DNA from: Streptomyces sp. XD-27
GTDB taxonomy: Bacteria; Actinomycetota; Actinomycetes; Streptomycetales; Streptomycetaceae
Assembly (NCBI RefSeq): GCF_030553055.1
Contig: NZ_CP130713.1
Coordinates: 5,394,001 to 5,458,000 of the forward strand
DNA: 64,000 bases
Direction of reading: 5' to 3'
A program made the position numbers and the translations under genes. Numbering within the stretch: position 1 is the first letter of the stretch; every line of letters starts with the position of its first letter. Below, one piece after another: positions 1 to 7,187 of the stretch. The notes under the pieces were generated by a model. That model ran no database searches and had not been told where the DNA came from. It saw only the letters and a list, made by a program, of their open reading frames with translations.

Positions 1-1971
1 CTGCGGCAGCTGGGCGCGGGCGGGGTCCAGGCGCGCACCTTCCACTCCGCCGCGCTGCGCCAGCTCCAGTACTTCTGGCCGAAGGCGGTCGGCGGCGACC
101 TGCCGCGGCTGGTCGAGCGCAAGGTCCAGGTCGTCTCGGAGGCCGCCGCGCGTGCCCGCATCCGCCTGGACCGCAACGAGCTGCGGGATGTCACCGGCGA
201 GATCGAATGGGCCAAGGTCACCCAGACCGTGCCCGAGGACTACCCGGCGGCCGCCGCGAAGGCGGGCCGGGAGGCCCCGCGCGACGCCGCCGAGATCGCC
301 CGCGTCTACGCGGGGTACGAACAGCTCAAGCGCGACCGGGGCGTGATCGACTTCGAGGATGTGCTGCTGCTCACCGTCGGCGTGCTCCAGGAGCGGCCGG
401 ACATCGCCGACCAGGTGCGCCGCCAGTACCAGCACTTCGTGGTCGACGAGTACCAGGACGTCAGCCCGCTCCAGCAGCGGCTGCTGGAGCTGTGGCTCGG
501 CGACCGGGACAGCCTGTGCGTGGTCGGTGACGCCAGCCAGACCATCTACTCGTTCACCGGCGCCACCCCCGACCATCTGCTGGACTTCCGCACCCGCCAC
601 CCCGGGGCGACCGTGGTCAAGCTGGTCCGCGACTACCGGTCCACCCCCCAGGTCGTGCACCTGGCCAACGGCCTGCTCGCCCAGGCCAGCGGCCGCGCCG
701 CCGACCACCGGCTGGAGCTGGTGTCCCAGCGGCCCGCGGGCCCCGACCCGGTCTACACCGAGTACGGGGACGAGCCCGCCGAGGCCGAGGGCACCGCACG
801 CCGGATCCGCCGACTGATCGACTCCGGGGTGCGGCCGAGCGAGATCGCGGTGCTCTACCGGGTCAACGCCCAGTCCGAGCTGTACGAGCAGGCGCTCGCC
901 GACGCCGGGGTGCCCTACCAGCTGCGCGGCGCCGAGCGGTTCTTCGAGCGGCCCGAGGTGCGTGAGGCGGGGCTGCTGCTGCGCGGCGCGGCCCGCGCCG
1001 GGGGCAGCGACCCGGCGCTGCTGGACGCGGATATCCCCTCCCAGGTCCGTGCCGTGCTCGGCACGCGCGGCTGGACGCCGGAGCCCCCGGCCGGATCGGG
1101 GGCGGTGCGGGACCGCTGGGAGTCCCTGGCGGCCCTTGTGCGGCTCGCTGAGGACTTCGTGCGGGCCAGGCCGGACGCCACGCTCGGCGACCTCGTCGCG
1201 GAGCTGGACGAGCGCGCGAGCGCCCAGCACGCCCCGACCCTGGAGGGTGTGACGCTCGCCTCACTGCACGCCGCCAAGGGCCTGGAGTGGGACGCCGTCT
1301 TCCTGGTCGGCCTGACCGAGGGCATGATGCCGATCACCTACGCCAGGACGGACCGGCAGATCGAGGAGGAGCGGCGGCTGCTCTACGTCGGCGTGACCCG
1401 GGCACGCGTCCACCTCACGCTCTCCTGGTCGCTCAGCCGGGCCCCCGGCGGCCGTGCGGGACGCAAGCCCAGCCGCTTCCTCAAGGGACTGCGGCCGGGG
1501 TCCGCCGCCACCGGCTCGGCCTATCGGCCCGCCCTCGCCGGGGAGAGCGCCGGCGGTGTCGAGCGGGGTGCCGGCCGGGTGCGCAGGCGGCGGACCCCGG
1601 CGCACTGCCGGGTGTGCGGCCGGACGCTGACCGACGCGGGTGAGATCAAGCTCATGCGCTGCGAGGACTGCCCGTCCGAACTGGACGAGGGGCTGTACGA
1701 GCGACTGCGCGACTGGCGGGCGGAGCGCGCCAGGGAACTGGGCCAGCCCACCTACTGCGTCTTCACCGACAAGACGCTGCTCGCGATTGCCGAGGCCGTT
1801 CCGGGAACCGCACCGGAGCTTTCCGGCATCTCTGGAGTAGGAAGGCGCAAGCTCGACGCGTTCGGTGCCGAGGTTCTGGCACTGTGCGCCGGGGCGGACC
1901 CCGTACGGGACCCGCTGGGCGATCTTTCCGAGGGCGGTCGCGACACCCCCGGAAAGTCGTTGGAAAAATAG
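1..1971 (+). CDS. uvrD2: ATP-dependent DNA helicase UvrD2, 5' end outside window
   Basis: The frame is open from base 1, so the gene begins upstream; 656 residues are visible. SF1 helicase motifs appear in order: Ia (TFHSAA, residues 18-23), II (VDEYQD, about 148), III (GDASQTIYSF), IV (RDYRSTP), V (HAAKGLEWD) and VI (YVGVTRAR, about 464). The Walker A segment must lie in the missing N-terminus. After the helicase core comes a four-cysteine zinc module (CRVC...CEDC, about 536-553) and a C-terminal HRDC-like domain (about 575-630). That is the layout of actinobacterial UvrD2, a 3'-5' DNA helicase of repair. The stop codon abuts the wblC promoter, a neighbourhood conserved in actinobacteria. 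Confidence 0.93.
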   Translation: MRQLGAGGVQARTFHSAALRQLQYFWPKAVGGDLPRLVERKVQVVSEAAARARIRLDRNELRDVTGEIEWAKVTQTVPEDYPAAAAKAGREAPRDAAEIARVYAGYEQLKRDRGVIDFEDVLLLTVGVLQERPDIADQVRRQYQHFVVDEYQDVSPLQQRLLELWLGDRDSLCVVGDASQTIYSFTGATPDHLLDFRTRHPGATVVKLVRDYRSTPQVVHLANGLLAQASGRAADHRLELVSQRPAGPDPVYTEYGDEPAEAEGTARRIRRLIDSGVRPSEIAVLYRVNAQSELYEQALADAGVPYQLRGAERFFERPEVREAGLLLRGAARAGGSDPALLDADIPSQVRAVLGTRGWTPEPPAGSGAVRDRWESLAALVRLAEDFVRARPDATLGDLVAELDERASAQHAPTLEGVTLASLHAAKGLEWDAVFLVGLTEGMMPITYARTDRQIEEERRLLYVGVTRARVHLTLSWSLSRAPGGRAGRKPSRFLKGLRPGSAATGSAYRPALAGESAGGVERGAGRVRRRRTPAHCRVCGRTLTDAGEIKLMRCEDCPSELDEGLYERLRDWRAERARELGQPTYCVFTDKTLLAIAEAVPGTAPELSGISGVGRRKLDAFGAEVLALCAGADPVRDPLGDLSEGGRDTPGKSLEK

Positions 1972-2000
1972 TTTGCGCCCGCGGAGGGCATAGTCATAGC
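1964..2000 (+). promoter_or_regulatory. wblC promoter with WhiB7-type AT-rich element
   Basis: AAAAAT (1964-1969) lies two bases before a -35 like TTTGCG (1972-1977). A 17-base spacer leads to a -10 like CATAGC (1995-2000). An AT-rich block just upstream of -35 is the known mark of WhiB7-autoactivated promoters. In this GC-rich DNA the A-run stands out. It overlaps the stop codon of uvrD2. The -10 is weak, and a shifted -10 (TAGTCA) cannot be excluded. Confidence 0.6.
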
Positions 2001-2111
2001 CTTCCGAGCACGGAGACAACGGGCCTTCCAAAGTCTGCTGGATCCGTGTCGTACAGCCACGCGCGGACTGGTTCCGACCAGTCCCTGAGACGCCGAGAGG
2101 AGGCGAGGACA

Positions 2112-2393
2112 GTGATCAGCTTCATCAAGACCACCAAAATGACCGATCGCTCGGTCGTCTTCGCCTGCCCGCTCGGCTCTTCCCTGCTTCTTCAGGGCAC
2201 CGGTCTGTCCGGATCCCTGGAAGCGCGCATCAGCGAGCGACCGACCAAGGCACCTGAGGTAGCGGCAGTGGCGCAGGCGAATGCCTATGCCTTTGCGACG
2301 GCGGCCAATGGTGCCGGTTTCCAGACGACGCAGCAGCACCACCACCCCATGTGGGCCTTCCGCGGGCTCGAACCCTGGAGTCATCCAGCCTGA
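2112..2393 (+). CDS. upstream ORF in the wblC leader, 93 residues
   Basis: GTG start at 2112 with a perfect AGGAGG (2098-2103) eight bases upstream, so translation is very likely. The product starts MISFIKTTKM, is Ala/Gln rich in the middle (AQANAYAFATAAN) and ends QQHHHPMWAFRGLEPWSHPA. I recognise no domain. Its last codons (2358-2365) hold a sequence complementary to the 5' arm of the terminator that follows 26 bases after its stop. The ORF therefore probably acts in cis, coupling ribosome progress to termination before wblC. It could also be a small protein in its own right. A longer frame reaches back to 1884 inside uvrD2 but lacks support. Confidence 0.7.
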   Translation: MISFIKTTKMTDRSVVFACPLGSSLLLQGTGLSGSLEARISERPTKAPEVAAVAQANAYAFATAANGAGFQTTQQHHHPMWAFRGLEPWSHPA

Positions 2394-2455
2394 TCCACGA
2401 TCAGGTCGGCACCTTCCAGGGCCGCGGAACCCACACCGGGATCCGCGGCCCTTTT
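2358..2455 (+). terminator. wblC attenuator: terminator with competing antiterminator
   Basis: A perfect 10-bp stem (2419-2428 with 2442-2451) with a 13-base loop is followed by TTTT (2452-2455), an intrinsic terminator 74 bases before the wblC start. The upstream octamer TTCCGCGG (2358-2365), inside the last codons of the upstream ORF, is exactly complementary to CCGCGGAA (2422-2429) in the terminator's 5' arm. The two pairings exclude each other. A ribosome finishing the upstream ORF would mask the octamer and favour termination; a stalled ribosome would leave it free and favour read-through. The pairing is seen; the mechanism is inferred from known WhiB7/WblC attenuation. Confidence 0.75.
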
Positions 2456-2529
2456 GATTTGCCCCGGCGGGGCCAGGAGACCCCGACCCCCGCCTACCAG
2501 CCGGAACGAAGAGACGAGGAACACACACC

Positions 2530-2895
2530 GTGCAACTCAAGGCGCACACCCCGTCCGTATCGACCGACCTGATCCCCCCGCCCGACCTCTCGGAGGACTC
2601 CTTGACCCCGCCCGCGACCACGCTGACCGAGCTCGACGACGCCATCGAGAACCTCGGCGTAGCCGTACCGTGCCGCTCCTACGACCCGGAGGTCTTCTTC
2701 GCCGAGTCGCCGGCCGACGTCGAGTACGCCAAGTCCCTGTGCCAGACCTGTCCGCTGCGCGAGGCATGCCTGGCCGGAGCCAAGGACCGTCGTGAGCCCT
2801 GGGGCGTCTGGGGCGGCGAGCTGTTCGTCCAGGGGGTCGTCGTCGCCCGCAAGCGGCCGCGTGGCCGCCCGCGCAAGAACCCGGTCGCCGCATGA
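2530..2895 (+). CDS. wblC: WhiB-family regulator WblC (WhiB7)
   Basis: 121-residue iron-sulphur regulator. The four cluster cysteines are C48, C71, C74 and C80, followed by the GVWGG turn (92-96) and a C-terminal AT-hook RGRPRK (111-116). The AT-hook identifies the WhiB7 type. WhiB7/WblC binds the housekeeping sigma factor and AT-rich promoter elements to switch on intrinsic antibiotic resistance and ribosome-stress genes. The start is GTG at 2530 behind GACGAGGA. A roughly 520-base leader with an upstream ORF and attenuator precedes it. Its stop overlaps the ATG of the next small gene. Confidence 0.95.
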   Translation: MQLKAHTPSVSTDLIPPPDLSEDSLTPPATTLTELDDAIENLGVAVPCRSYDPEVFFAESPADVEYAKSLCQTCPLREACLAGAKDRREPWGVWGGELFVQGVVVARKRPRGRPRKNPVAA

Positions 2896-3212
2896 TCACC
2901 GCCGGAACGATCGACCGACCCTCGACGCACGACCCCAAGAAGCAGGACCCGACCATGACGCCGTCCGCCAACGAGCCGGCCCCCTTCACCACCGCCCGTA
3001 ACGCCGGTGCGACCGAGTCGCGCCAGAACAGGACCCGAGAAATGCAACTCATCCCAGAAGCCCTGGCCCGTGCCCATATGCGTGAACGACTGCACGAGGC
3101 GGAGTCTCAACGCGCAGCCGTCCGGCTCGCCGCCGCCCGCCGGATGCAGCGCCGGGCCGAGCGCGCCTCGCTCCGCGCCCGCCGAGCGCTGGCCATGGCG
3201 GTCATGCACTGA
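2892..3212 (+). CDS. small basic protein co-transcribed with wblC
   Basis: 106 residues. The ATG overlaps the wblC stop as ATGA, which indicates translational coupling. An internal start at 2955 (MTPSANEP) behind an AGGA-like sequence is also possible. The N-terminal third is polar. From about residue 50 the chain is Arg/Ala/Glu rich and looks like one continuous helix (MQLIPEALARAHMRERLHEAE onward), ending in Arg-rich repeats. I recognise no family and assign no function. The coupling suggests a role within the WblC response. A strong hairpin follows 32 bases after the stop. Confidence 0.7.
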   Translation: MITAGTIDRPSTHDPKKQDPTMTPSANEPAPFTTARNAGATESRQNRTREMQLIPEALARAHMRERLHEAESQRAAVRLAAARRMQRRAERASLRARRALAMAVMH

Positions 3213-3243
3213 CCCTGGCCGCCCCGCACACACCCACCCACAC

Positions 3244-3276
3244 CCCGAGGGCCGGTTCACACGACCGGCCCTCGGG
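3244..3276 (+). terminator. terminator after the wblC operon
   Basis: Perfect 13-bp stem (3244-3256 with 3264-3276) with a 7-base loop, 32 bases after the preceding stop. There is no T-tract, as is common in Streptomyces. Confidence 0.6.
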
Positions 3277-3353
3277 CGTACCACCCTCCCCCGAAGGGGG
3301 TGACGAGGGCGCGTTAGCCATCCGTGCGTGACCGTCGGAGATATCGTCTCCAG

Positions 3354-3551
3354 GTGGACCAGAACACGCATGACGCCGTGCAGTTGGAGTCCGAGACCGT
3401 CACCTGCGCCCGCTGCGGCGCGGTCGCCGAGGGTATGCCGCTGAACTGGACCTGCTCCGTCGAGAACCGCCGGCGCTGCTACTTCTGCGTCGATTGCGCG
3501 CGCGACAACATCCGGGCCATCGAGAGCCGTCTCGACTCCTCCTGGTGGTAG
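3354..3551 (+). CDS. small zinc-ribbon-like protein
   Basis: 65 residues from GTG 3354; a longer start at 3324 would give 75. The chain carries CARC, a single Cys, then CYFCVDC, so six cysteines could bind zinc. It ends with an acidic, aromatic tail (SRLDSSWW). This small protein looks like a conserved Streptomyces hypothetical, but I know no function. The start is uncertain: GGAG lies 13 bases before 3354 and nothing convincing precedes 3324. It faces the ABC1 kinase gene convergently. Confidence 0.7.
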   Translation: MDQNTHDAVQLESETVTCARCGAVAEGMPLNWTCSVENRRRCYFCVDCARDNIRAIESRLDSSWW

Positions 3552-3654
3552 GGAGCGTCCCCCTCGCGGCAGGTGGCAGGCCCGGCCCGCACACGCGGGC
3601 GGGCGGCCGGGCCCCGCATCGTCGCGGCCCGCTGCGGGGCCCGGCCGCCGCCCC

Positions 3655-5049
3655 TCAGACCGGAGTCTCCTCCGTCTCCGTCTCCGCCTCTGCCTCCACT
3701 TCCGCGTCCTCCGCGGGCAGGAACCCCGGCACCCAGTCCTCCAGTTCGGCACGCAGCGCCACCGTCGCACCCAGTTGAGCCAACACGCCGATCGTGCTCA
3801 GGCACACCCGGTGGATGAGCAGGTAGGACGGCGGCAGATTGATCTGGTTGCCCAGTTCGTACAGCGGCGACTTGCGGTCCGCGACCCGAGCCGCCTGCCC
3901 GCGCAGCCACGTGCGGGTGAACTCGAACTCCTCCACCTGCGCCGGCTCGATCATCGGCTGCAGATAGGTGAGCAGGGCCTCCGGGTCCAGCTCGATCGAC
4001 GGCTTGACGAATCCCTCCTCACGCATCAAGGCGTACACGCCCTCGGCGTCGCCTTCCAGAGTCATCCGCAGGGCGATCCCGATCTCCGCGGGCAGCCCGT
4101 CCGGCAGCCGGTCCACCGTCCCGAAGTCCAGCACCCCGAGCTTCCACTTCTCCGCCGGCCCCTCCGGGGCCTCCGAGGTGACCAGCCGGAAGTTTCCCGG
4201 GTGCGGGTCGGCGTGCAGCAGTCCCGTACGGGAGGCGCCGGAGAAGAGGAAGCGGGTCAGCAACTGACCGGCCCGGTCCCGCTCCTCGGGGGTGCCCCCG
4301 GCTATCACCTCGGACAGCGGAATGCCCTCCAGCCATTCGGTGACCAGCACCTTCTCGGCCTGGTGCACCACAGCGGGCACCACCACATCGGGGTCGTCGG
4401 CGAACTCCTCCGCGTGCGCCTGCTGGGAGCGCGCCTCCAGTTCGTAGTCCAGCTCCTCCGCGACCCGATCGCGCAGCTCCGCGATCAGCGGTTTGACGTC
4501 CAGCCCCGGCACCAGCGGCGCCAGCACCTTGGCGAAGCGGCTCAGTTGGTTCAGGTCCGACAGCAGGGCCTCGCCCGCCCCCGGGTACTGCACCTTCACC
4601 GCGACCTCACGGCCGTCGTGCCATACCGCGCGGTGCACCTGGCCGATCGAGGCCGCGGCCGCCGGCTTCTCGTCGAACTCCTGGAACAGCTCGCGCCAGT
4701 CCGGGCCCAGCCGCTCCGCCAGCGCCGACCGGACGGTGTGGGCGGGCATCGGCGGCGCCGCTTCCTGCAGTTTGGTCAGGGCCGCGCGATACGGCTTGGC
4801 GATCTCCTCCGGCAGCGCGGACTCGAAGACGGACATCGCCTGCCCGAGCTTCATCGCACCGCCTTTCAACTCCCCGAGCACCTTGAACAGCTGCTCCGCC
4901 GTGCGCTGTTGCAGCTCGCGGGCGACGATCTCGGCCGGACGCCCCCCGATCCGCTTGCCGAGTCCCCACGTCGCACGTCCGGCGAACCCCAACGGCAGCG
5001 CGGCCAACTTGGCGGTACGTGTGATCGCCTTGCGCGGAAGATCAGACAT
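3655..5049 (-). CDS. ABC1/AarF/UbiB-family kinase-like protein
   Basis: 464 residues from ATG 5049, preceded by GGAGG at ideal spacing; an upstream start at 5115 lacks a ribosome site. UbiB hallmarks are visible: the KxGQ motif (KLGQAMS), the Ala-rich nucleotide loop (PAAAASIGQVHRA), VAVKVQYPG with the conserved Lys, HADPHPGNF in the catalytic loop and LDFGTVDRLP as the DFG motif. These atypical kinases act in isoprenoid quinone or lipid metabolism. Which substrate is used in Streptomyces is unknown. The C-terminus ends in Glu-rich repeats. Confidence 0.9.
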   Translation of the reverse strand: MSDLPRKAITRTAKLAALPLGFAGRATWGLGKRIGGRPAEIVARELQQRTAEQLFKVLGELKGGAMKLGQAMSVFESALPEEIAKPYRAALTKLQEAAPPMPAHTVRSALAERLGPDWRELFQEFDEKPAAAASIGQVHRAVWHDGREVAVKVQYPGAGEALLSDLNQLSRFAKVLAPLVPGLDVKPLIAELRDRVAEELDYELEARSQQAHAEEFADDPDVVVPAVVHQAEKVLVTEWLEGIPLSEVIAGGTPEERDRAGQLLTRFLFSGASRTGLLHADPHPGNFRLVTSEAPEGPAEKWKLGVLDFGTVDRLPDGLPAEIGIALRMTLEGDAEGVYALMREEGFVKPSIELDPEALLTYLQPMIEPAQVEEFEFTRTWLRGQAARVADRKSPLYELGNQINLPPSYLLIHRVCLSTIGVLAQLGATVALRAELEDWVPGFLPAEDAEVEAEAETETEETPV

Positions 5050-5129
5050 GCGCCCCTCCAACTTCCTACAGCTGAGCCGTCCCCGGGAGGTGCCCCCCGG
5101 ACCCCCGTCGCCCACTCAGCGGACGCCGG

Positions 5130-6272
5130 TCACCCGGCCATTGTTGCGTGCGACGTCTGCGCTGCTGAGGCATATCCCTCATCCGCACTACCCCCGGCCC
5201 CGCAGCCGCAGTTCCGGTGCGGCCGGATGGATCGCGCGTGCCAGGTCAGAGCGGGCAGCACCAGCTCCAGGCGCGACCCCGCGGTGGGCGGCAGCTGCCC
5301 GTCGAGGAAGCTGAGCGCATGGGCCGCGGTGACGCCTGCGACCACGGTGGCCAGCGCCGTGTCGCAGGCGGGCACCGCCGGACGGCGTCCGGAGCGCCAC
5401 TGCGCGAGCAGCCGCCCCCAGTACGGCTCCCGCTCGGCGCGGTCGGCCGCGACGCATCCCGCGCAGGGAGTGACGCCCGGCACCACGAGCGGCCCCACGA
5501 CCCCGGTGGCCTCGATCACTCCCGCGTACAGATGAGGAGCCCCGGAGCCGAGCAACTGCTCTACTTCCGCCGGCTCGGGAGCGTAGGCCGCCAGACCGTC
5601 GCGCGGCGCGATCACCGTCAGCGCCAGGCCCGGTTCGGCCGCCGCCGGAGTCCCACCCGATCGCCGACGGGCCTGCGCCGCGGGTGCCGCCCGCCGCACC
5701 AGACGCCGCGCCGCCACGTCCCGGCGCTCGCCGACCTGGTCCGCCGCCAGCCCGGCGGGCGTGACGTCCCACGGCTCGACACAGCCGCCGTCCAGCACCT
5801 CGACCCGGCCGACCCCCGCCGCCGACAGCAGCGCGGCGACCGCCGCCCCGACCCTGCCCGCGCCCCGGACGTGCACGCGCATCGACCGCCGTGCGCCCAG
5901 CACCCGCATCGCGGCCCCCGGCACGGGATGCAGCACCGACGCGGCCGCCAGGTCCGGCCGGAGCCGGTCCAACGCGCCGCGCGCCGTCCGCAGCGCGGTG
6001 CCCGGCTCGCCGCCCCCGGTCGGATCGTCCAGCAGCCCGGCCGCGCCCAGCCGGTCCACCAGTGCGTCGGCCCGGCTCTCCGGCAGCCCCAGCGCCTGCG
6101 CCTCCCGCCGGAGCAGCGGCAGGTCGCGCGTCCCGTCGAGCAGCTCCAGAAAGGTGCCGGTGGCGGTGTCCATCGGGCCCATGACCACCGCGTGTGCCGC
6201 GGTGACCCCGAACTGCACGGTGTCCCTGTTCCGCCAGCCGCGCCGCAGCGCGGGCTTGAGCATCGGATGCAT
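5130..6272 (-). CDS. ThiF/E1-like protein (TOMM leader-binding type)
   Basis: 380 residues. The N-terminal part (about 1-110) resembles a winged-helix peptide-binding region. From about 130 there is a Rossmann segment (RGAGRVGAAVAALL) ending in VEVLDGG, as in ThiF/MoeB E1-like folds. Cysteines in CAGC and a C-terminal CGCG probably bind zinc. Such proteins are often labelled TOMM precursor leader-binding proteins. No YcaO cyclodehydratase, dehydrogenase or precursor peptide lies nearby, so a peptide-modifying role here is unproven. The gene lies 80 bases upstream of the ABC1 kinase start and may be co-transcribed with it. Confidence 0.82.
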   Translation of the reverse strand: MHPMLKPALRRGWRNRDTVQFGVTAAHAVVMGPMDTATGTFLELLDGTRDLPLLRREAQALGLPESRADALVDRLGAAGLLDDPTGGGEPGTALRTARGALDRLRPDLAAASVLHPVPGAAMRVLGARRSMRVHVRGAGRVGAAVAALLSAAGVGRVEVLDGGCVEPWDVTPAGLAADQVGERRDVAARRLVRRAAPAAQARRRSGGTPAAAEPGLALTVIAPRDGLAAYAPEPAEVEQLLGSGAPHLYAGVIEATGVVGPLVVPGVTPCAGCVAADRAEREPYWGRLLAQWRSGRRPAVPACDTALATVVAGVTAAHALSFLDGQLPPTAGSRLELVLPALTWHARSIRPHRNCGCGAGGSADEGYASAAQTSHATMAG

Positions 6273-6468
6273 GCCGCCCCCTGTTCCGCGGTCACACCGC
6301 CGGCGCGGTGCGATCCGGCTTCAGCTTGCGCCGGATCCGGAACCGCCGCGGAAAGTTGTCCACAGGCATGGGGAATAGTCGTACAAGTCAGGAACGCCGT
6401 GCAGCGGTTCGCCTGCCACCGGCGTGCGGGGCGGGACTTCGCCCGCCCCCAGCCGGTAACGTCGAGGC

Positions 6469-7065
6469 GTGTCCGCCGACCCCCTGCACAGTGCCGCGAA
6501 GCCCCAGCGCAACGCCCCGAGTACGCAGCCGCAAGGCTCCGGGCCCCGCGCGGTCGAGGTCCGCAGGAGCAGCCGCCGACGCAGAACCGTCTCCGCCTAT
6601 CGCGAGGGCGACCGCACCATCGTCCTCATCCCGGCCCGGATGTCCGAGGCCGAGGAGCGCCGCTGGGTGACCGTGATGCTCGACAAGCTCGCGGCGCAGG
6701 AGAGCAAACGGATGCTCGGCGACACGGAGCTGGCCGCCCGGGCCGCCTCGCTGTCCGATCAGTACCTGGAGGGACGGGCCCGGCCCTCCACCGTGCGCTG
6801 GGTGACCAACCAGAACACCCGCTGGGGCTCGTGCACCCCCGCCGAGGGCAGCATCCGGCTCTCCCACCGGCTCCAGGGCATGCCCGAGTACGTCGTCGAC
6901 TACGTACTCCTCCATGAACTCGCCCACCTGCTGGTCCCCGGCCACGGCCCGCGCTTCTGGCGGCTGCTGGACGCCTATCCGCGCACCGAGCGCGCACGCG
7001 GCTACCTGGAGGGCGTGGTGGCGGCCGACCGGCTGCCGCACCTGCCCACCGCCCGGCGGGAATGA
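6469..7065 (+). CDS. YgjP/SprT-like zinc metallopeptidase (DUF45, M48-like)
   Basis: 198 residues from GTG 6469. The C-terminal half has HELAHLLVPGHGPRFW, a HExxH zinc site with a third His downstream, and the family motif TRWGSC (NQNTRWGSCTP). The N-terminal 40 residues are Arg/Ser rich and probably disordered. The protein is cytoplasmic, with no signal peptide. It is divergent from the ThiF-like gene. Substrates of this family are not known to me. The spacing and start are plausible, but no strong ribosome site is visible. Confidence 0.88.
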   Translation: MSADPLHSAAKPQRNAPSTQPQGSGPRAVEVRRSSRRRRTVSAYREGDRTIVLIPARMSEAEERRWVTVMLDKLAAQESKRMLGDTELAARAASLSDQYLEGRARPSTVRWVTNQNTRWGSCTPAEGSIRLSHRLQGMPEYVVDYVLLHELAHLLVPGHGPRFWRLLDAYPRTERARGYLEGVVAADRLPHLPTARRE

Positions 7066-7187
7066 CCGGCCCGCTCCGGACCCGGGAACCGGGCGGCACC
7101 GCCCCGGCGTCGCTCAAAGTCGGCGCCAGCGGTTAGCCTGGCGCGCAATGCACTCTCCGGTTCCGGGATGGGGGACGGTCGTTACGT

